Source: Roseivirga thermotolerans (GTDB taxonomy: Bacteria; Bacteroidota; Bacteroidia; Cytophagales; Cyclobacteriaceae). Taken from it: 64,000 nt of DNA. The notes beneath the pieces were generated by a model. That model saw only the letters and a program-made list of their open reading frames with translations, did no database searches and was not told the DNA's origin. The stretch is from the NCBI RefSeq assembly GCF_014653175.1, contig NZ_BNAG01000001.1:620001-684000 (forward strand). Reading direction: 5' to 3'. Shown here in pieces: positions 19,040 to 26,686 of this stretch. Made by a program: the position numbers and the translations under genes. Each line of letters begins with the position of its first letter. Within the stretch, counting starts at the first letter, position 1.

Positions 19040-19426
19040 ATGAGCCAGACGGAGAAAACAAGGTACTCAGAAAGTGAGCTAAAGGAATTTGAGGCGCTCA
19101 TTCTTGATAAAATAGAAAAGGCCAAAAATGAACTGGCCGAATTGAAGAAAAGTCTTACCAAAAGTGGTGACACCGGTGAAGACATAACCAATAACTCTAC
19201 AAAAGTATTGGAAGACGGTGCAGACACGCTGGAAAAAGAAAACCTTAACCAGTTGGCGGCACGTCAGCAAAAGTTCATTAACAACCTGGAAAATGCTCTT
19301 ATTCGCATTAAGAACGGAACCTACGGTATATGTGTAGATACCGGCAAGCTAATTTCCAAAGAGCGTCTTAAGGCCGTTCCGCATACCATGCACTCCATTG
19401 AAGCCAAATTGGCTCAGCGCAGCTAG
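19040..19426 (+). CDS. TraR/DksA family protein with degenerate zinc finger
   Basis: A 128-residue DksA-like protein, expected to bind the RNA polymerase secondary channel and modulate transcription, possibly with ppGpp. The N-terminal two-thirds is a charged coiled coil (ELKEFEALILDKIEKAKNEL ... ALIRIKNGTYG). The C-terminal zinc-finger region is degenerate. C98 (GICVDTGK) is the only cysteine; its partner position is Thr, and the second pair is replaced by H-T-M-H in AVPHTMHSIEAK. Many Bacteroidota DksA homologues show the same cysteine loss, as far as I recall. The TAG stop overlaps the GTG start of scpB by one base, indicating one transcript. Confidence 0.85.
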   Translation: MSQTEKTRYSESELKEFEALILDKIEKAKNELAELKKSLTKSGDTGEDITNNSTKVLEDGADTLEKENLNQLAARQQKFINNLENALIRIKNGTYGICVDTGKLISKERLKAVPHTMHSIEAKLAQRS

Positions 19427-20013
19427 TGGACTTTTTGGCCAACCATATTGAAGCGCTCATTTTCTGTGCTCCCAAACCCATTAAGGCAGAAGACATACAG
19501 GCATGCCTAAGCGAAATGTTTGAGGCCGATGTTCCCATGGAAGATATCGATAAAACCATATCTTCCATACAGGAAAAGTACGCAGCCGATGCATATGCCT
19601 TTGAGGTAATTAAGAGCGGGGGAGGCTATCAGTTTCTTACCAAGCCGGCCTATCAGGCGAGTATTGGCATATTACTAAAGCAGCAGTCTAAAAGAAGACT
19701 CTCGGCCTCTGCTCTGGAAACCCTATCCATAATTGCCTATAAACAACCCGTCACTAAATCGGAAATAGAACAGATAAGGGGAGTTAACTGCGACTATACT
19801 GTGCAAAAACTGCTGGAAAAAGAGCTCATCGAAATCAAAGGCAAAGCCGAAAGCATAGGTCGACCAATGCTCTACGGTACCTCCGAGAAATTTATGGACT
19901 ACTTTGGCATTAACGACCTGAAAGAACTACCCACCCCCAAAGATTTTGCCCAGAACGACAACGAAATAGGCAGCCCCGAAAAAGAAGAAGAGCCCAGCAT
20001 AGAAGAAGATTAA
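19426..20013 (+). CDS. scpB: Segregation and condensation protein B
   Basis: A 195-residue ScpB, a kleisin-associated subunit of the SMC-ScpAB condensin that organises and segregates chromosomes. The sequence shows two winged-helix domains: LANHIEALIFCAPKPIKAEDI at the N-terminus, and RRLSASALETLSIIAYKQPVTKSEIEQIRGV in the middle with the characteristic IAYKQPVT. An acidic tail ends EEEPSIEED. The start is GTG, sharing its G with the stop of the DksA-like gene. scpA is not in the window. It is followed after 43 bases by a pseudouridine synthase gene, an arrangement often seen with scpB. Confidence 0.93.
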   Translation: MDFLANHIEALIFCAPKPIKAEDIQACLSEMFEADVPMEDIDKTISSIQEKYAADAYAFEVIKSGGGYQFLTKPAYQASIGILLKQQSKRRLSASALETLSIIAYKQPVTKSEIEQIRGVNCDYTVQKLLEKELIEIKGKAESIGRPMLYGTSEKFMDYFGINDLKELPTPKDFAQNDNEIGSPEKEEEPSIEED

Positions 20014-20014
20014 C

Positions 20015-20022
20015 TACCTTTG
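20015..20022 (+). promoter_or_regulatory. Possible internal -7 box for rluB
   Basis: TACCTTTG is an exact TAnnTTTG match directly after the scpB stop, with the rluB ATG 35 bases downstream. No clear TTTG -33 element is seen at the expected distance, so this may be fortuitous. Confidence 0.3.
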
Positions 20023-20056
20023 CCCAAAACTACAGTAGTGATACTGCACAAGAATT

Positions 20057-20851
20057 ATGGGCAAAAAACCATTCAGACCAAAAGGCCACTCCGGCCTCAA
20101 ACACAAAGCCTCAAGTAAACAAGCTGCTCCGGAAAAGAACGTGATGGAAGCTTTTCCTATGCGGCTCAATAAATACATTGCCAACTCCGGGCTATGCTCC
20201 AGAAGAGAAGCCGATAAACTCATTGAACAGGGAGAAATTACCGTAAATGGCAAAGCAATCACCGAAATGGGTTTTCAGGTGCAAAAAAATGATGTCGTGC
20301 GGCATGCAGGCAAGGTGCTAAAACCCGAGAAGCCCGTATACGTGCTTCTGAATAAACCCAAAGGCTATATTACTACAACCTCCGACCCGGAAGGCAGAAA
20401 AACCGTAATGGAGTTGGTAAAGAATGCCTGTACGGAGCAAATATTTCCTGTAGGAAGGCTAGACCGAACCACTACGGGCCTGCTTCTTTTTACCAACGAT
20501 GGAGACTTGGCTAAGAAACTCACCCACCCCTCCGGTAACATTAGAAAAATATACCAGGTAACCTTAGACAAGCCCCTTACTAAAAACGACTTCATTGCTA
20601 TTGTTGAAGGCTTTGAGTTAGAAGATGGCCCTGTGCGGGTTGACGACCTGGCCATATTAGACGCTACCAAAACGGTAATAGGCATTGAGATTCATATGGG
20701 CCGAAACCGAATTGTGAGAAGAATTTTCGAACACTTTGGCTATCGTGTAGAAAAACTCGATCGAACCGTTTTTGCGGGCCTCACTAAAAAAGACCTCCCC
20801 CGTGGAAAATGGAGGTTTTTGAGTGAAAAAGAATTGCGCTCGCTTAAATAA
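20057..20851 (+). CDS. rluB: rRNA pseudouridine synthase, RluB/RsuA family
   Basis: A 264-residue enzyme that isomerises a uridine in rRNA. A basic N-terminal extension (about 33 residues, Lys-rich) precedes an S4 RNA-binding domain, MRLNKYIANSGLCSRREADK. The catalytic domain follows, with motif I KPKGYITT and motif II GRLDRTTTGLLLFTNDG; the catalytic aspartate is D136. MGRNRIVRRIFEHFGY closes the core. The basic N-terminus is typical of RluB-like members, but the 23S versus 16S target cannot be decided from sequence alone. It is co-directional with scpB and ends inside a palindrome that is probably its terminator. Confidence 0.88.
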   Translation: MGKKPFRPKGHSGLKHKASSKQAAPEKNVMEAFPMRLNKYIANSGLCSRREADKLIEQGEITVNGKAITEMGFQVQKNDVVRHAGKVLKPEKPVYVLLNKPKGYITTTSDPEGRKTVMELVKNACTEQIFPVGRLDRTTTGLLLFTNDGDLAKKLTHPSGNIRKIYQVTLDKPLTKNDFIAIVEGFELEDGPVRVDDLAILDATKTVIGIEIHMGRNRIVRRIFEHFGYRVEKLDRTVFAGLTKKDLPRGKWRFLSEKELRSLK

Positions 20852-20879
20852 AAAATAGTATGCATGCATACTATTTTTT
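20850..20879. terminator. 30-base perfect palindrome, probable terminator
   Basis: The sequence is perfectly self-complementary, centred between 20864 and 20865 (TAGTATGCATGCATACTA core with flanking A6 and T6). It starts within the rluB stop codon. The T6 on either strand suits bidirectional termination, though the stem has no preset loop. Confidence 0.6.
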
Positions 20880-20931
20880 CGTGGTTTGTTATATTCGCAA
20901 AGATGTGCAAACGATTTCTATACCCATTAAT

Positions 20932-20955
20932 AAAAAAAGCCTCACGAGGAGGCTT
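20932..20955 (-). terminator. Terminator of tRNA-Phe
   Basis: On the minus strand AAGCCTC and GAGGCTT (7 bp, 20937-20943 with 20949-20955) pair around a five-base loop and are followed by a run of seven T. It lies nine bases beyond the tRNA 3' end. Confidence 0.8.
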
Positions 20956-20963
20956 CTGGGTTG

Positions 20964-21036
20964 TGGTGCTGAGTGGATTCGAACCACCGACTCACGGATT
21001 TTCAGTCCGATGCTCTACCAACTGAGCTACAGCACC
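20964..21036 (-). tRNA. tRNA-Phe (GAA)
   Basis: A 73-base cloverleaf read on the minus strand: acceptor GGTGCTG/CAGCACC with discriminator A, D-arm GCTC-AGTTGGTA-GAGC, anticodon loop CTGAAAA with anticodon GAA, and T-arm GGTGG-TTCGAAT-CCACT. CCA is not encoded and must be added. The outermost anticodon-stem pair is T opposite T (positions 27 and 43), a mismatch. It has its own promoter and terminator and stands alone as a monocistronic tRNA. Confidence 0.97.
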
Positions 21037-21049
21037 TGAATTGGAGGCA

Positions 21050-21080
21050 CAAAAGTATACAAAAAGTTAAAGCGTGCAAA
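21050..21080 (-). promoter_or_regulatory. Promoter of tRNA-Phe
   Basis: On the minus strand TTTG (21077-21080), exactly 19 bases, then TACTTTTG (21050-21057), a perfect Bacteroidota promoter. The start site is predicted near 21043, seven bases before the mature tRNA end. It is the clearest promoter in the window and sets the spacing expected for others. Confidence 0.8.
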
Positions 21081-21136
21081 ACATTTTCAATAAATTCAAA
21101 ATTCAAACAGAATCGCCAACAAAGCCCATTTAAAAC

Positions 21137-22459
21137 ATGGAATACTTGCCACAAATTGCCTTTGTAGTAGTCATTGCGGTGGCTACCTACCTCCTCTACA
21201 AACGAATTACACAAATTCGTAAAAACATATTATTGGGTCGCAAAGAGAGTAGAACCGATCAGCGGCCGAAACGCTGGAAGACCATGTGGCTGGTAGCTTT
21301 TGGGCAAAAGAAGATGTTTAAAAGAATTGTCCCTGCCTTTTTACACCTGCTCATATATGTCGGCTTTCTGGTCATCAACCTGGAGGTGCTAGAGTTTGTA
21401 ATAGACGGCCTGGCCGGAACTCACCGAATTTTTGCTCCGCTTTTGGGCGATTTCTACACGGTGCTTATCAACATCTTCGAGTTTCTGACTGTTGGCGTTC
21501 TGGTTTCCTGCATTGCCTTCTTAATCAGGCGCAACATACTCAAAGTAAAACGCTTCCATTCTCCGGAAATGAAGAAATGGCCAACACTTGATGCAAACCT
21601 GATTCTCGTCATCGAGATCATACTTATGTTTGCCATTCTTACCATGAATGCTACGGATATGCTCATTCAGGGACAAGATGAACACTATGCACAAACCGGT
21701 AAATTCTTCTTTAGCTCGTTTTTAACTCCCCTGTTCGAAGGCTTAAATGTATCCACACTTATTCTCATTGAGCGCTCGGCATGGTGGTTTCATATTGTAG
21801 GCATTTTGGCTTTTGCAGTGTATGTAACTTACTCTAAACACCTGCACATTGCCCTGGCCTTTCCAAACACCTGGTACTCCAACCTTAAAGCCAAAGGACA
21901 CATGGAAAACATGCCTGTGGTAACCAATGAGGTGAAAATGATGCTGGGCATGCCTGTGGAAGGTGCAGAAAACCCGCCAACTGAAGTAGCCAGATTCGGA
22001 GCCAAAGATGTGAATGACTTGAGTTGGGTGAATATAATGAACGCTTACTCCTGCACCGAGTGCGGCCGTTGTAGCTCTGAATGCCCGGCCAACCAGACGG
22101 GCAAGAAGCTTTCTCCAAGAAAAATAATGATGGACACCCGCGACCGTGCAGAAGAGGTTGGAGCCAGTTTGGCCAAAGGTGGAAAAGGCCTGGAAGATGG
22201 CAAGTCACTCTTGGGTGACTACATCACCAAAGAAGAAATTAACGCCTGCACCAGTTGCAATGCTTGCGTAGAAGCCTGCCCGGTGAATATTGATCCACTT
22301 TCCATCATCCTTCAAATGAGAAGGTATGTAGCCATGGAAGAGTCGGGTTCGCCAGCCAGCTGGAACAGCATGTTCCAGAATGTTGAGACCAATTTCGCAC
22401 CATGGAAGTTTGCACCAACCGATAGGTTCAAGTGGGCAAAAGATGTGAAGAATGATTAA
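21137..22459 (+). CDS. Membrane iron-sulfur protein, HdrC/GlpC-like
   Basis: A 440-residue protein with about six membrane helices in the first 250 residues. Membrane histidines in FLHLL and WWFHIVG are possible haem ligands, as in nitrate-reductase gamma-like subunits. Two 4Fe-4S motifs follow: CTECGRCSSECP from C306 and CTSCNACVEACP from C371. This fits an electron-transfer module that passes electrons between quinone and a soluble partner. In Bacteroidota it usually pairs directly with a CCG-domain HdrB-like protein; here that partner is 1.1 kb downstream, separated by two unrelated genes. The donor and acceptor are unknown. Its stop overlaps the next ORF by eight bases. Confidence 0.82.
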   Translation: MEYLPQIAFVVVIAVATYLLYKRITQIRKNILLGRKESRTDQRPKRWKTMWLVAFGQKKMFKRIVPAFLHLLIYVGFLVINLEVLEFVIDGLAGTHRIFAPLLGDFYTVLINIFEFLTVGVLVSCIAFLIRRNILKVKRFHSPEMKKWPTLDANLILVIEIILMFAILTMNATDMLIQGQDEHYAQTGKFFFSSFLTPLFEGLNVSTLILIERSAWWFHIVGILAFAVYVTYSKHLHIALAFPNTWYSNLKAKGHMENMPVVTNEVKMMLGMPVEGAENPPTEVARFGAKDVNDLSWVNIMNAYSCTECGRCSSECPANQTGKKLSPRKIMMDTRDRAEEVGASLAKGGKGLEDGKSLLGDYITKEEINACTSCNACVEACPVNIDPLSIILQMRRYVAMEESGSPASWNSMFQNVETNFAPWKFAPTDRFKWAKDVKND

Positions 22460-22889
22460 TCCTTTTAAAAGAGATACGACTACAACGAAGAAACAACAGT
22501 TCTTCAGCAGCACTGATGCCTGGGTATTTGCATCTCTTTGGGGTTATGATACCCAATTAAAGGATATAGACTTAAATGAAATTGCAGCCAGAGGTGATTT
22601 ACTAAATCACTCCGTTCTTGAACTAGAAGAAATTGTTTTAGCGCTAAATAAGCTTCAACAAAAAGGCCTGATAGTTATCCAAAATGAAAAGCTAGCAATT
22701 ACCAATGAAGGAATGTCGATCAAGGAAAGAATTGTCAAGAAAAGAGGCGGACTGTTTTCTATAATTCCAAATACAGAAAGCATCTTAAATTCTCCAAGAA
22801 CAAAGCTTGAAAGCTATTCTGCTGAGAAAATTTCATCTTGCGAGTTCCTGCTCAGGCGTGAATATGCCTATGGAGTTAGAAAAGACTAA
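22452..22889 (+). CDS. Hypothetical protein, winged-helix-like
   Basis: A 145-residue protein I do not recognise. The middle (residues 40-85: LNEIAARGDLLNHSVLELEEIVLALNKLQQKGLIVIQ) has the helix-helix-wing pattern of a winged helix, with EKLAITNEG as the wing. No signal peptide or membrane segment is seen. Base composition is lower than its neighbours: hand counts give 62 G+C in 180 bases here (22561-22680 plus 22741-22800) against 65 in 120 bases at 22081-22200 of the upstream gene. With the following DUF1287 gene it forms an insert splitting the Hdr-like pair. The ATG overlaps the upstream stop by eight bases, so it may be translated by coupling. Function is unknown. Confidence 0.6.
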   Translation: MINPFKRDTTTTKKQQFFSSTDAWVFASLWGYDTQLKDIDLNEIAARGDLLNHSVLELEEIVLALNKLQQKGLIVIQNEKLAITNEGMSIKERIVKKRGGLFSIIPNTESILNSPRTKLESYSAEKISSCEFLLRREYAYGVRKD

Positions 22890-22952
22890 AATGATAGTAG
22901 CGATATTGAAAATAAACCAAATGGACCTCAAAGTCCTATCTCCTGACTTACT

Positions 22953-23555
22953 ATGTTTCGCTTTATAAGCATATCGATCTTAGTTCTAAGCCTGTTCAAG
23001 CCTTGGCCTGAACAGCAGGAATCCTTTGCCCAAAGGCTTTCTGATGCAGCCTTAGCTTTGACTCAAGACCGTGTTGTTTATGATCCCTCTTATTTCAGCA
23101 TTGATTATCCGAATGGCGATGTACCTGAAGGCAAAGGAGTTTGCACTGATGTGATCATTAGGGCTTACAGGAAATTGGGCATTGACCTACAGAAGGAGGT
23201 TCATGAAGACATGAAGGCCAACTTCAATCTTTATCCTAAAATCTGGGGTTTGAAAGGCACAGACAAGAATATAGACCATAGAAGAGTGCCAAATCTGATG
23301 ACATTTTTTGAACGGCATGGCACTACCAAATCTATCAGCAACAATCCTGAAGATTATAAGGTTGGTGACATAGTTTGTTGGAACTTGGGAGGCGCCATAA
23401 CACATATAGGCCTAGTGGTGGAGCCCACTTCGGCAAAAGACAACAACAGGCACTTGATTGTGCATAATATTGGAGGAGGACAAGAGCTTTCAGATTGCTT
23501 GTTCGATTATAAAATCATAGGACATTATCAATATACCGGTCCCAAAACAAATTGA
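22953..23555 (+). CDS. DUF1287 family exported protein (YijF-like)
   Basis: A 200-residue protein with an N-terminal signal sequence (cut near ESFAQ, residue 27). It matches the DUF1287 family closely: VVYDPSYFSIDYPNGDVP, GVCTDVIIRAYRKLGIDL, NIDHRRVPNLMTFF and GGAITHIGLVV. The family is related in fold to NlpC/P60 cysteine peptidases; C64 and H151 are plausible catalytic residues, making periplasmic peptidoglycan or peptide hydrolysis likely, though unproven. It is the second gene of the AT-richer insert between the HdrC-like and HdrB-like genes and ends two bases before the latter's ATG, so it uses the same transcript. Confidence 0.85.
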   Translation: MFRFISISILVLSLFKPWPEQQESFAQRLSDAALALTQDRVVYDPSYFSIDYPNGDVPEGKGVCTDVIIRAYRKLGIDLQKEVHEDMKANFNLYPKIWGLKGTDKNIDHRRVPNLMTFFERHGTTKSISNNPEDYKVGDIVCWNLGGAITHIGLVVEPTSAKDNNRHLIVHNIGGGQELSDCLFDYKIIGHYQYTGPKTN

Positions 23556-23557
23556 TT

Positions 23558-24355
23558 ATGAGTGAGAATAACTTATCCGTGCCAACTATGGCCGAAATGA
23601 CCGCCAAAGGTGAAACCCCTGAAGTTCTTTTCTGGGTGGGTTGTGCCGGTTCTTTCGATGACAGATATAAAAAGGTAACCATTGCCTTCATAAAAATTCT
23701 AGAAAAAGTGGGCATCTCTTATGCCGTTTTGGGCGAGGAAGAAACCTGTACAGGAGACCCGGCTAGAAGGGCCGGTAACGAATTCCTCTTTCAAATGCAG
23801 GCCATGGCCAACATTCAGGTACTGGATGGCTACGGGGTGAAAAAGATTGTAACCGCTTGCCCGCATTGCTTCAACACTTTGAAAAATGAATACCCCGACC
23901 TGGGCGGCAACTATGAGGTCATTCACCACTCCACCTTTCTTCAGCAATTAATCAATGAGGGCAAGGTGAAAATGAAAGGTGGTGGAGAATTTAAAGGGAA
24001 GAAAATTACCTACCACGACTCATGCTACTTGGGCAGAGCCAATAATATTTATGAGGCGCCACGAGAGGTGCTGCAAGCATTGGATGCCGAGTTGGTTGAA
24101 ATGAAAAGATGCCGAACCAAAGGCCTTTGTTGTGGAGCTGGTGGGGCGCAAATGTTCAAAGATGCTGAGCCAGGCAATAAAGAAGTAAATATTGAAAGAA
24201 CAGAAGATGCCTTGGCCACCGGTGCCAACATTATTGCGGCTGCTTGTCCTTTCTGTATGACCATGATGCGAGATGGTGTTAAAGGTAAAGAGAAAGAAGA
24301 CAGTGTAGAGGTCTTGGATCTTGCAGAACTAATCGCAAAAAATGAGGGGCTTTAG
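23558..24355 (+). CDS. CCG-domain iron-sulfur protein, HdrB/LutA-like
   Basis: A 265-residue soluble protein with two cysteine-rich CCG-type domains. The first contains ETCTGDPARRAGNE and TACPHCFNTLKNEYP. The second contains YHDSCYLGRANN, GLCCGAGGAQMF and AACPFCMTMMRDG, ligands for a non-cubane or standard 4Fe-4S cluster as in heterodisulfide reductase B. It is the expected partner of the membrane HdrC-like protein at 21137. I chose ATG at 23558 over TTG at 23552. The reaction is unknown, but oxidoreduction of a thiol/disulfide or organic acid coupled to the quinone pool is likely. A hairpin follows at 24365. Confidence 0.82.
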   Translation: MSENNLSVPTMAEMTAKGETPEVLFWVGCAGSFDDRYKKVTIAFIKILEKVGISYAVLGEEETCTGDPARRAGNEFLFQMQAMANIQVLDGYGVKKIVTACPHCFNTLKNEYPDLGGNYEVIHHSTFLQQLINEGKVKMKGGGEFKGKKITYHDSCYLGRANNIYEAPREVLQALDAELVEMKRCRTKGLCCGAGGAQMFKDAEPGNKEVNIERTEDALATGANIIAAACPFCMTMMRDGVKGKEKEDSVEVLDLAELIAKNEGL

Positions 24356-24364
24356 TAAAAAAGA

Positions 24365-24382
24365 GAGGGGCGAAAGCCCCTC
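24365..24382. terminator. Hairpin terminator downstream of HdrB-like gene
   Basis: GAGGGGC-GAAA-GCCCCTC is a perfect 7-bp stem with a stable GAAA tetraloop. On the plus strand it is followed by AACTATTTATT; on the minus strand by TCTTTTTTAC, which is the better T-tract. It may therefore serve both directions. Confidence 0.7.
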
Positions 24383-24513
24383 AACTATTTATTATTAAAC
24401 TAAACTCACTCGCTTGAACGCTAGCCGTATGCCTGAACAAGGAATGAATCTCTTAAACTAGCGTTTTATGCCAACAGTACAAACTACAAAACTCTGTATG
24501 CATCTAATTACTG

Positions 24514-25359
24514 CTAGATGGTTAAATAGAGGCCTATAGAAAAGCTGGGGCTGGCCAATACCCTTCTTCCCGAGGCCGCAAAACCTACAGCAGTAGAAAG
24601 TCCAAAACTCTCTTTTATCCTGTAATTGAGTTCCGGAGTAATGGCCAGGTATTCAATATTGTTAGAGAAAATTCCATTGGAAGGAGTTTCTACATCGCTG
24701 CCATTGTTGAAGGTGTTGACACTATACACTTTTAAAGCTCCGGATAATCGGCTTGTAAGACTATGCCCCACCTCAACACCCCAGCGCCATTCATCGCTGA
24801 AATTGTTGCTCCTGTTATTAAACGCCAGTAAGGTGTTGACATAGCCCTTTCCCTGATTAATGCCCCGACTCGCCTCCAGGCTTATCATTGTATTAAACTC
24901 ACCGTCTCCTGTTTGCAGCACCCCTGTTTGGCCCCCGGCATCGTTTCCAAAAGGCAGCCCGAAAGTAACCGAAGCACTCATTACAACAGGTTTATTAGTA
25001 ATGAGACCATATTTGAAACTAATGTCCGTATCGCCAAACGAGTTTACCGCATCTCCGGGAGCTATTTGATTACCATTGGCATCTACCTGCTCATTGAGGG
25101 TAGCTCTTGAAAAGAAAGGCACATAACCAATCACGGTAAGCTTATCCGTCAATCCGTACTCTCCATACAAACTGGTAATGTACACACTAGCCGTGGCAAT
25201 GTCTATTATCTCCCCATTAGGAGCATAATAGCTTCCTGAGCGAATGACATATTGGCTCCATTTAAAATACCCCTTTCCTTTTGGCGAAGGCCATCCGCCA
25301 CCCGCAAAGCTCAATTGCACCAGCAACCCTAGCCCTATTATTAACACAATCTTCTTCAT
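24514..25359 (-). CDS. Predicted outer-membrane beta-barrel protein
   Basis: A 281-residue protein with a signal peptide (MKKIVLIIGLGLLVQLSFAGGG). Alternating-residue strands and a terminal aromatic/hydrophobic strand (SFSIGLYLTI) suit an outer-membrane barrel. The early segment WPSPKGKGYFKWSQYVIRSG resembles small 'transporter/phenol-type' barrels in Proteobacteria and Bacteroidota, but I cannot name a substrate. I chose ATG at 25359; the reading frame could also start at a GTG two codons upstream. It lies ten bases downstream of the DM13 lipoprotein gene, so the two form an operon and may be a sensor/receptor or copper/redox pair. Confidence 0.7.
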   Translation of the reverse strand: MKKIVLIIGLGLLVQLSFAGGGWPSPKGKGYFKWSQYVIRSGSYYAPNGEIIDIATASVYITSLYGEYGLTDKLTVIGYVPFFSRATLNEQVDANGNQIAPGDAVNSFGDTDISFKYGLITNKPVVMSASVTFGLPFGNDAGGQTGVLQTGDGEFNTMISLEASRGINQGKGYVNTLLAFNNRSNNFSDEWRWGVEVGHSLTSRLSGALKVYSVNTFNNGSDVETPSNGIFSNNIEYLAITPELNYRIKESFGLSTAVGFAASGRRVLASPSFSIGLYLTI

Positions 25360-25369
25360 ATCCACCTAT

Positions 25370-26044
25370 TCAATTTTCTAATCGGCCTGCACCAAATACA
25401 GCCCCAAAGGGCTTACAATACACTAACACATGGTTGTATGAAAACAAGCGCACATTATCTATGCTGGTCTCATACACCTGCATACCGGAATTAGACTTTA
25501 GCCTACCCATCTCAAAGCCGCCCGTTACCGACCTTTCGTTATTCGATAAAAACACAAAAAGTCCGGGTCCGTTAGATGAACTAAAGTTTTGAAGAAAGGT
25601 AAGGCGCAGCTTATCATCTACCTCCTCCAACACAAACTGACCATTTACGCTGTAATCGTTTACCCCCATAAACCTACCCATGCGCTGGTTATTCCCAACT
25701 TGTGTTTCGGAAGCCGCTGCCACATCAATAGAATCGGCTGCGCCATTGTAGCTTGCTCTAATGCGCACGCTTCCCGGCATAATGGCTTCGGCAAGGCCCG
25801 TATCATCTACACTTATCACTTCAGGGTTACTGGAACTCCACGAAATCATTGAAGCTTCCATTTCTCCAAAACGATTAAAAAACTCAGCCATTAACTGATA
25901 AGATTCTCCAACCGCAATGCTCTGCAGTCGCGTATTAATGCTCACCCTTTCCGGCACCAATAGCTCATCTACCACATCGGTGCCCACACAGGCCGTCAGA
26001 AGCGTAGTACAACTGACGATTAAAAAAAGCTTTTTACTTTTCAT
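25370..26044 (-). CDS. Lipoprotein with Ig-like (Big_2) and DM13 domains
   Basis: A 224-residue lipoprotein: signal peptide MKSKKLFLIVSCTTLLTAC with lipidated C19. Residues about 30-110 form a Big_2-type Ig-like domain (LVPERVSINTRLQSIAVGESY ... ISWSSSNPEVISVDDTGLAEA, here in pieces). Residues 120-224 match the DM13 domain (GPGLFVFLSNN ... VLVYCKPFGAVFGAGRLEN), whose conserved cysteine is proposed to take part in electron transfer or redox. The start is set by the signal peptide; a longer frame begins at 26137 but lacks one. First gene of an operon with the barrel protein, divergent from the gene at 26147. Confidence 0.78.
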   Translation of the reverse strand: MKSKKLFLIVSCTTLLTACVGTDVVDELLVPERVSINTRLQSIAVGESYQLMAEFFNRFGEMEASMISWSSSNPEVISVDDTGLAEAIMPGSVRIRASYNGAADSIDVAAASETQVGNNQRMGRFMGVNDYSVNGQFVLEEVDDKLRLTFLQNFSSSNGPGLFVFLSNNERSVTGGFEMGRLKSNSGMQVYETSIDNVRLFSYNHVLVYCKPFGAVFGAGRLEN

Positions 26045-26146
26045 GAACTGTTTAACCCAAACCGTGGAATTTTTGTGACAATCAATTGGTTGCAAATGAC
26101 AACCGAACGACATTTGACAAGTTAAAACCACTAGCATCGTTTACCT

Positions 26147-26650
26147 ATGACAACTGCTTTTGACCAACTGAACGACAACGCACGCATCTGGATATTCCAA
26201 TCTTCGGCACCTATTGACCCAGGTATTGAGCAGGTTCTGCTGGATGAAATTGATGCCTTTTTGAAAAAATGGGCTGCTCATGGCGCTGATCTTATGGCTT
26301 CTGCCACCCTATTACACCGTCAGTTTATTGTGCTGGGCATCGATGAACAGTTCAACATGGCCAGCGGCTGTTCCATAGACAGTATGATGCGGTTTATGCA
26401 AGAACTAGCCGAAAAGCACAACCTGAACTTGTTCGACCGAACTCTGCTGGCCTTTCTGAAGCAGAACAAAGTGGAGACGGTAGAGTTAAAAGCACTAAAG
26501 TCGCTCATAGCACAAGGCTATTTTGAAAATGGTGTGTTATTTTTCAATAATACCGTTCAAACCAAAGGCGACTTACAAAAAAACTGGTTGGTAAAACCAG
26601 AGGAAAGTTGGCTCAAAAGATACTTTGATAGTGCAAAAAGCGTATTATAA
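26147..26650 (+). CDS. Conserved Bacteroidota protein (often mislabelled ABC transporter ATPase)
   Basis: A 167-residue soluble protein with no Walker motifs, so not an ATPase despite the label many databases give this family. Recognisable pieces are ARIWIFQSSAPID at the start, FLKKWAAHGADLMA, FIVLGIDEQFNMASGCSIDSM, and LNLFDRTLLAFL. The conserved GCSID and D-E positions suggest a catalytic or metal site, but no function is established to my knowledge. In Bacteroidota it is frequently close to the HdrC/HdrB-like genes, which lie 2-5 kb upstream here. It may share a transcript with the OmpA lipoprotein 36 bases downstream. Confidence 0.75.
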   Translation: MTTAFDQLNDNARIWIFQSSAPIDPGIEQVLLDEIDAFLKKWAAHGADLMASATLLHRQFIVLGIDEQFNMASGCSIDSMMRFMQELAEKHNLNLFDRTLLAFLKQNKVETVELKALKSLIAQGYFENGVLFFNNTVQTKGDLQKNWLVKPEESWLKRYFDSAKSVL

Positions 26651-26686
26651 GATAGCTTTTGGGAATTTTGCCCTAATTTACCACAT

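Noticed and set aside
20973-21167. Plus-strand ORF starting MDSNHRLTDFQSDALPTELQ
   Set aside because: It is the antisense reading of tRNA-Phe, a well-known false protein in many databases; the region is fully explained by the tRNA.
24417-24465. Inverted repeat AACGCTAG ... CTAGCGTT in the gap before the beta-barrel gene
   Set aside because: Arms of eight bases separated by 33 bases with no T-run; chance is plausible and no function is suggested.
26147-26650. Reading the 167-residue protein as an ABC transporter ATPase
   Set aside because: There is no Walker A, Walker B or ABC signature; the database label for this family appears to be an error.
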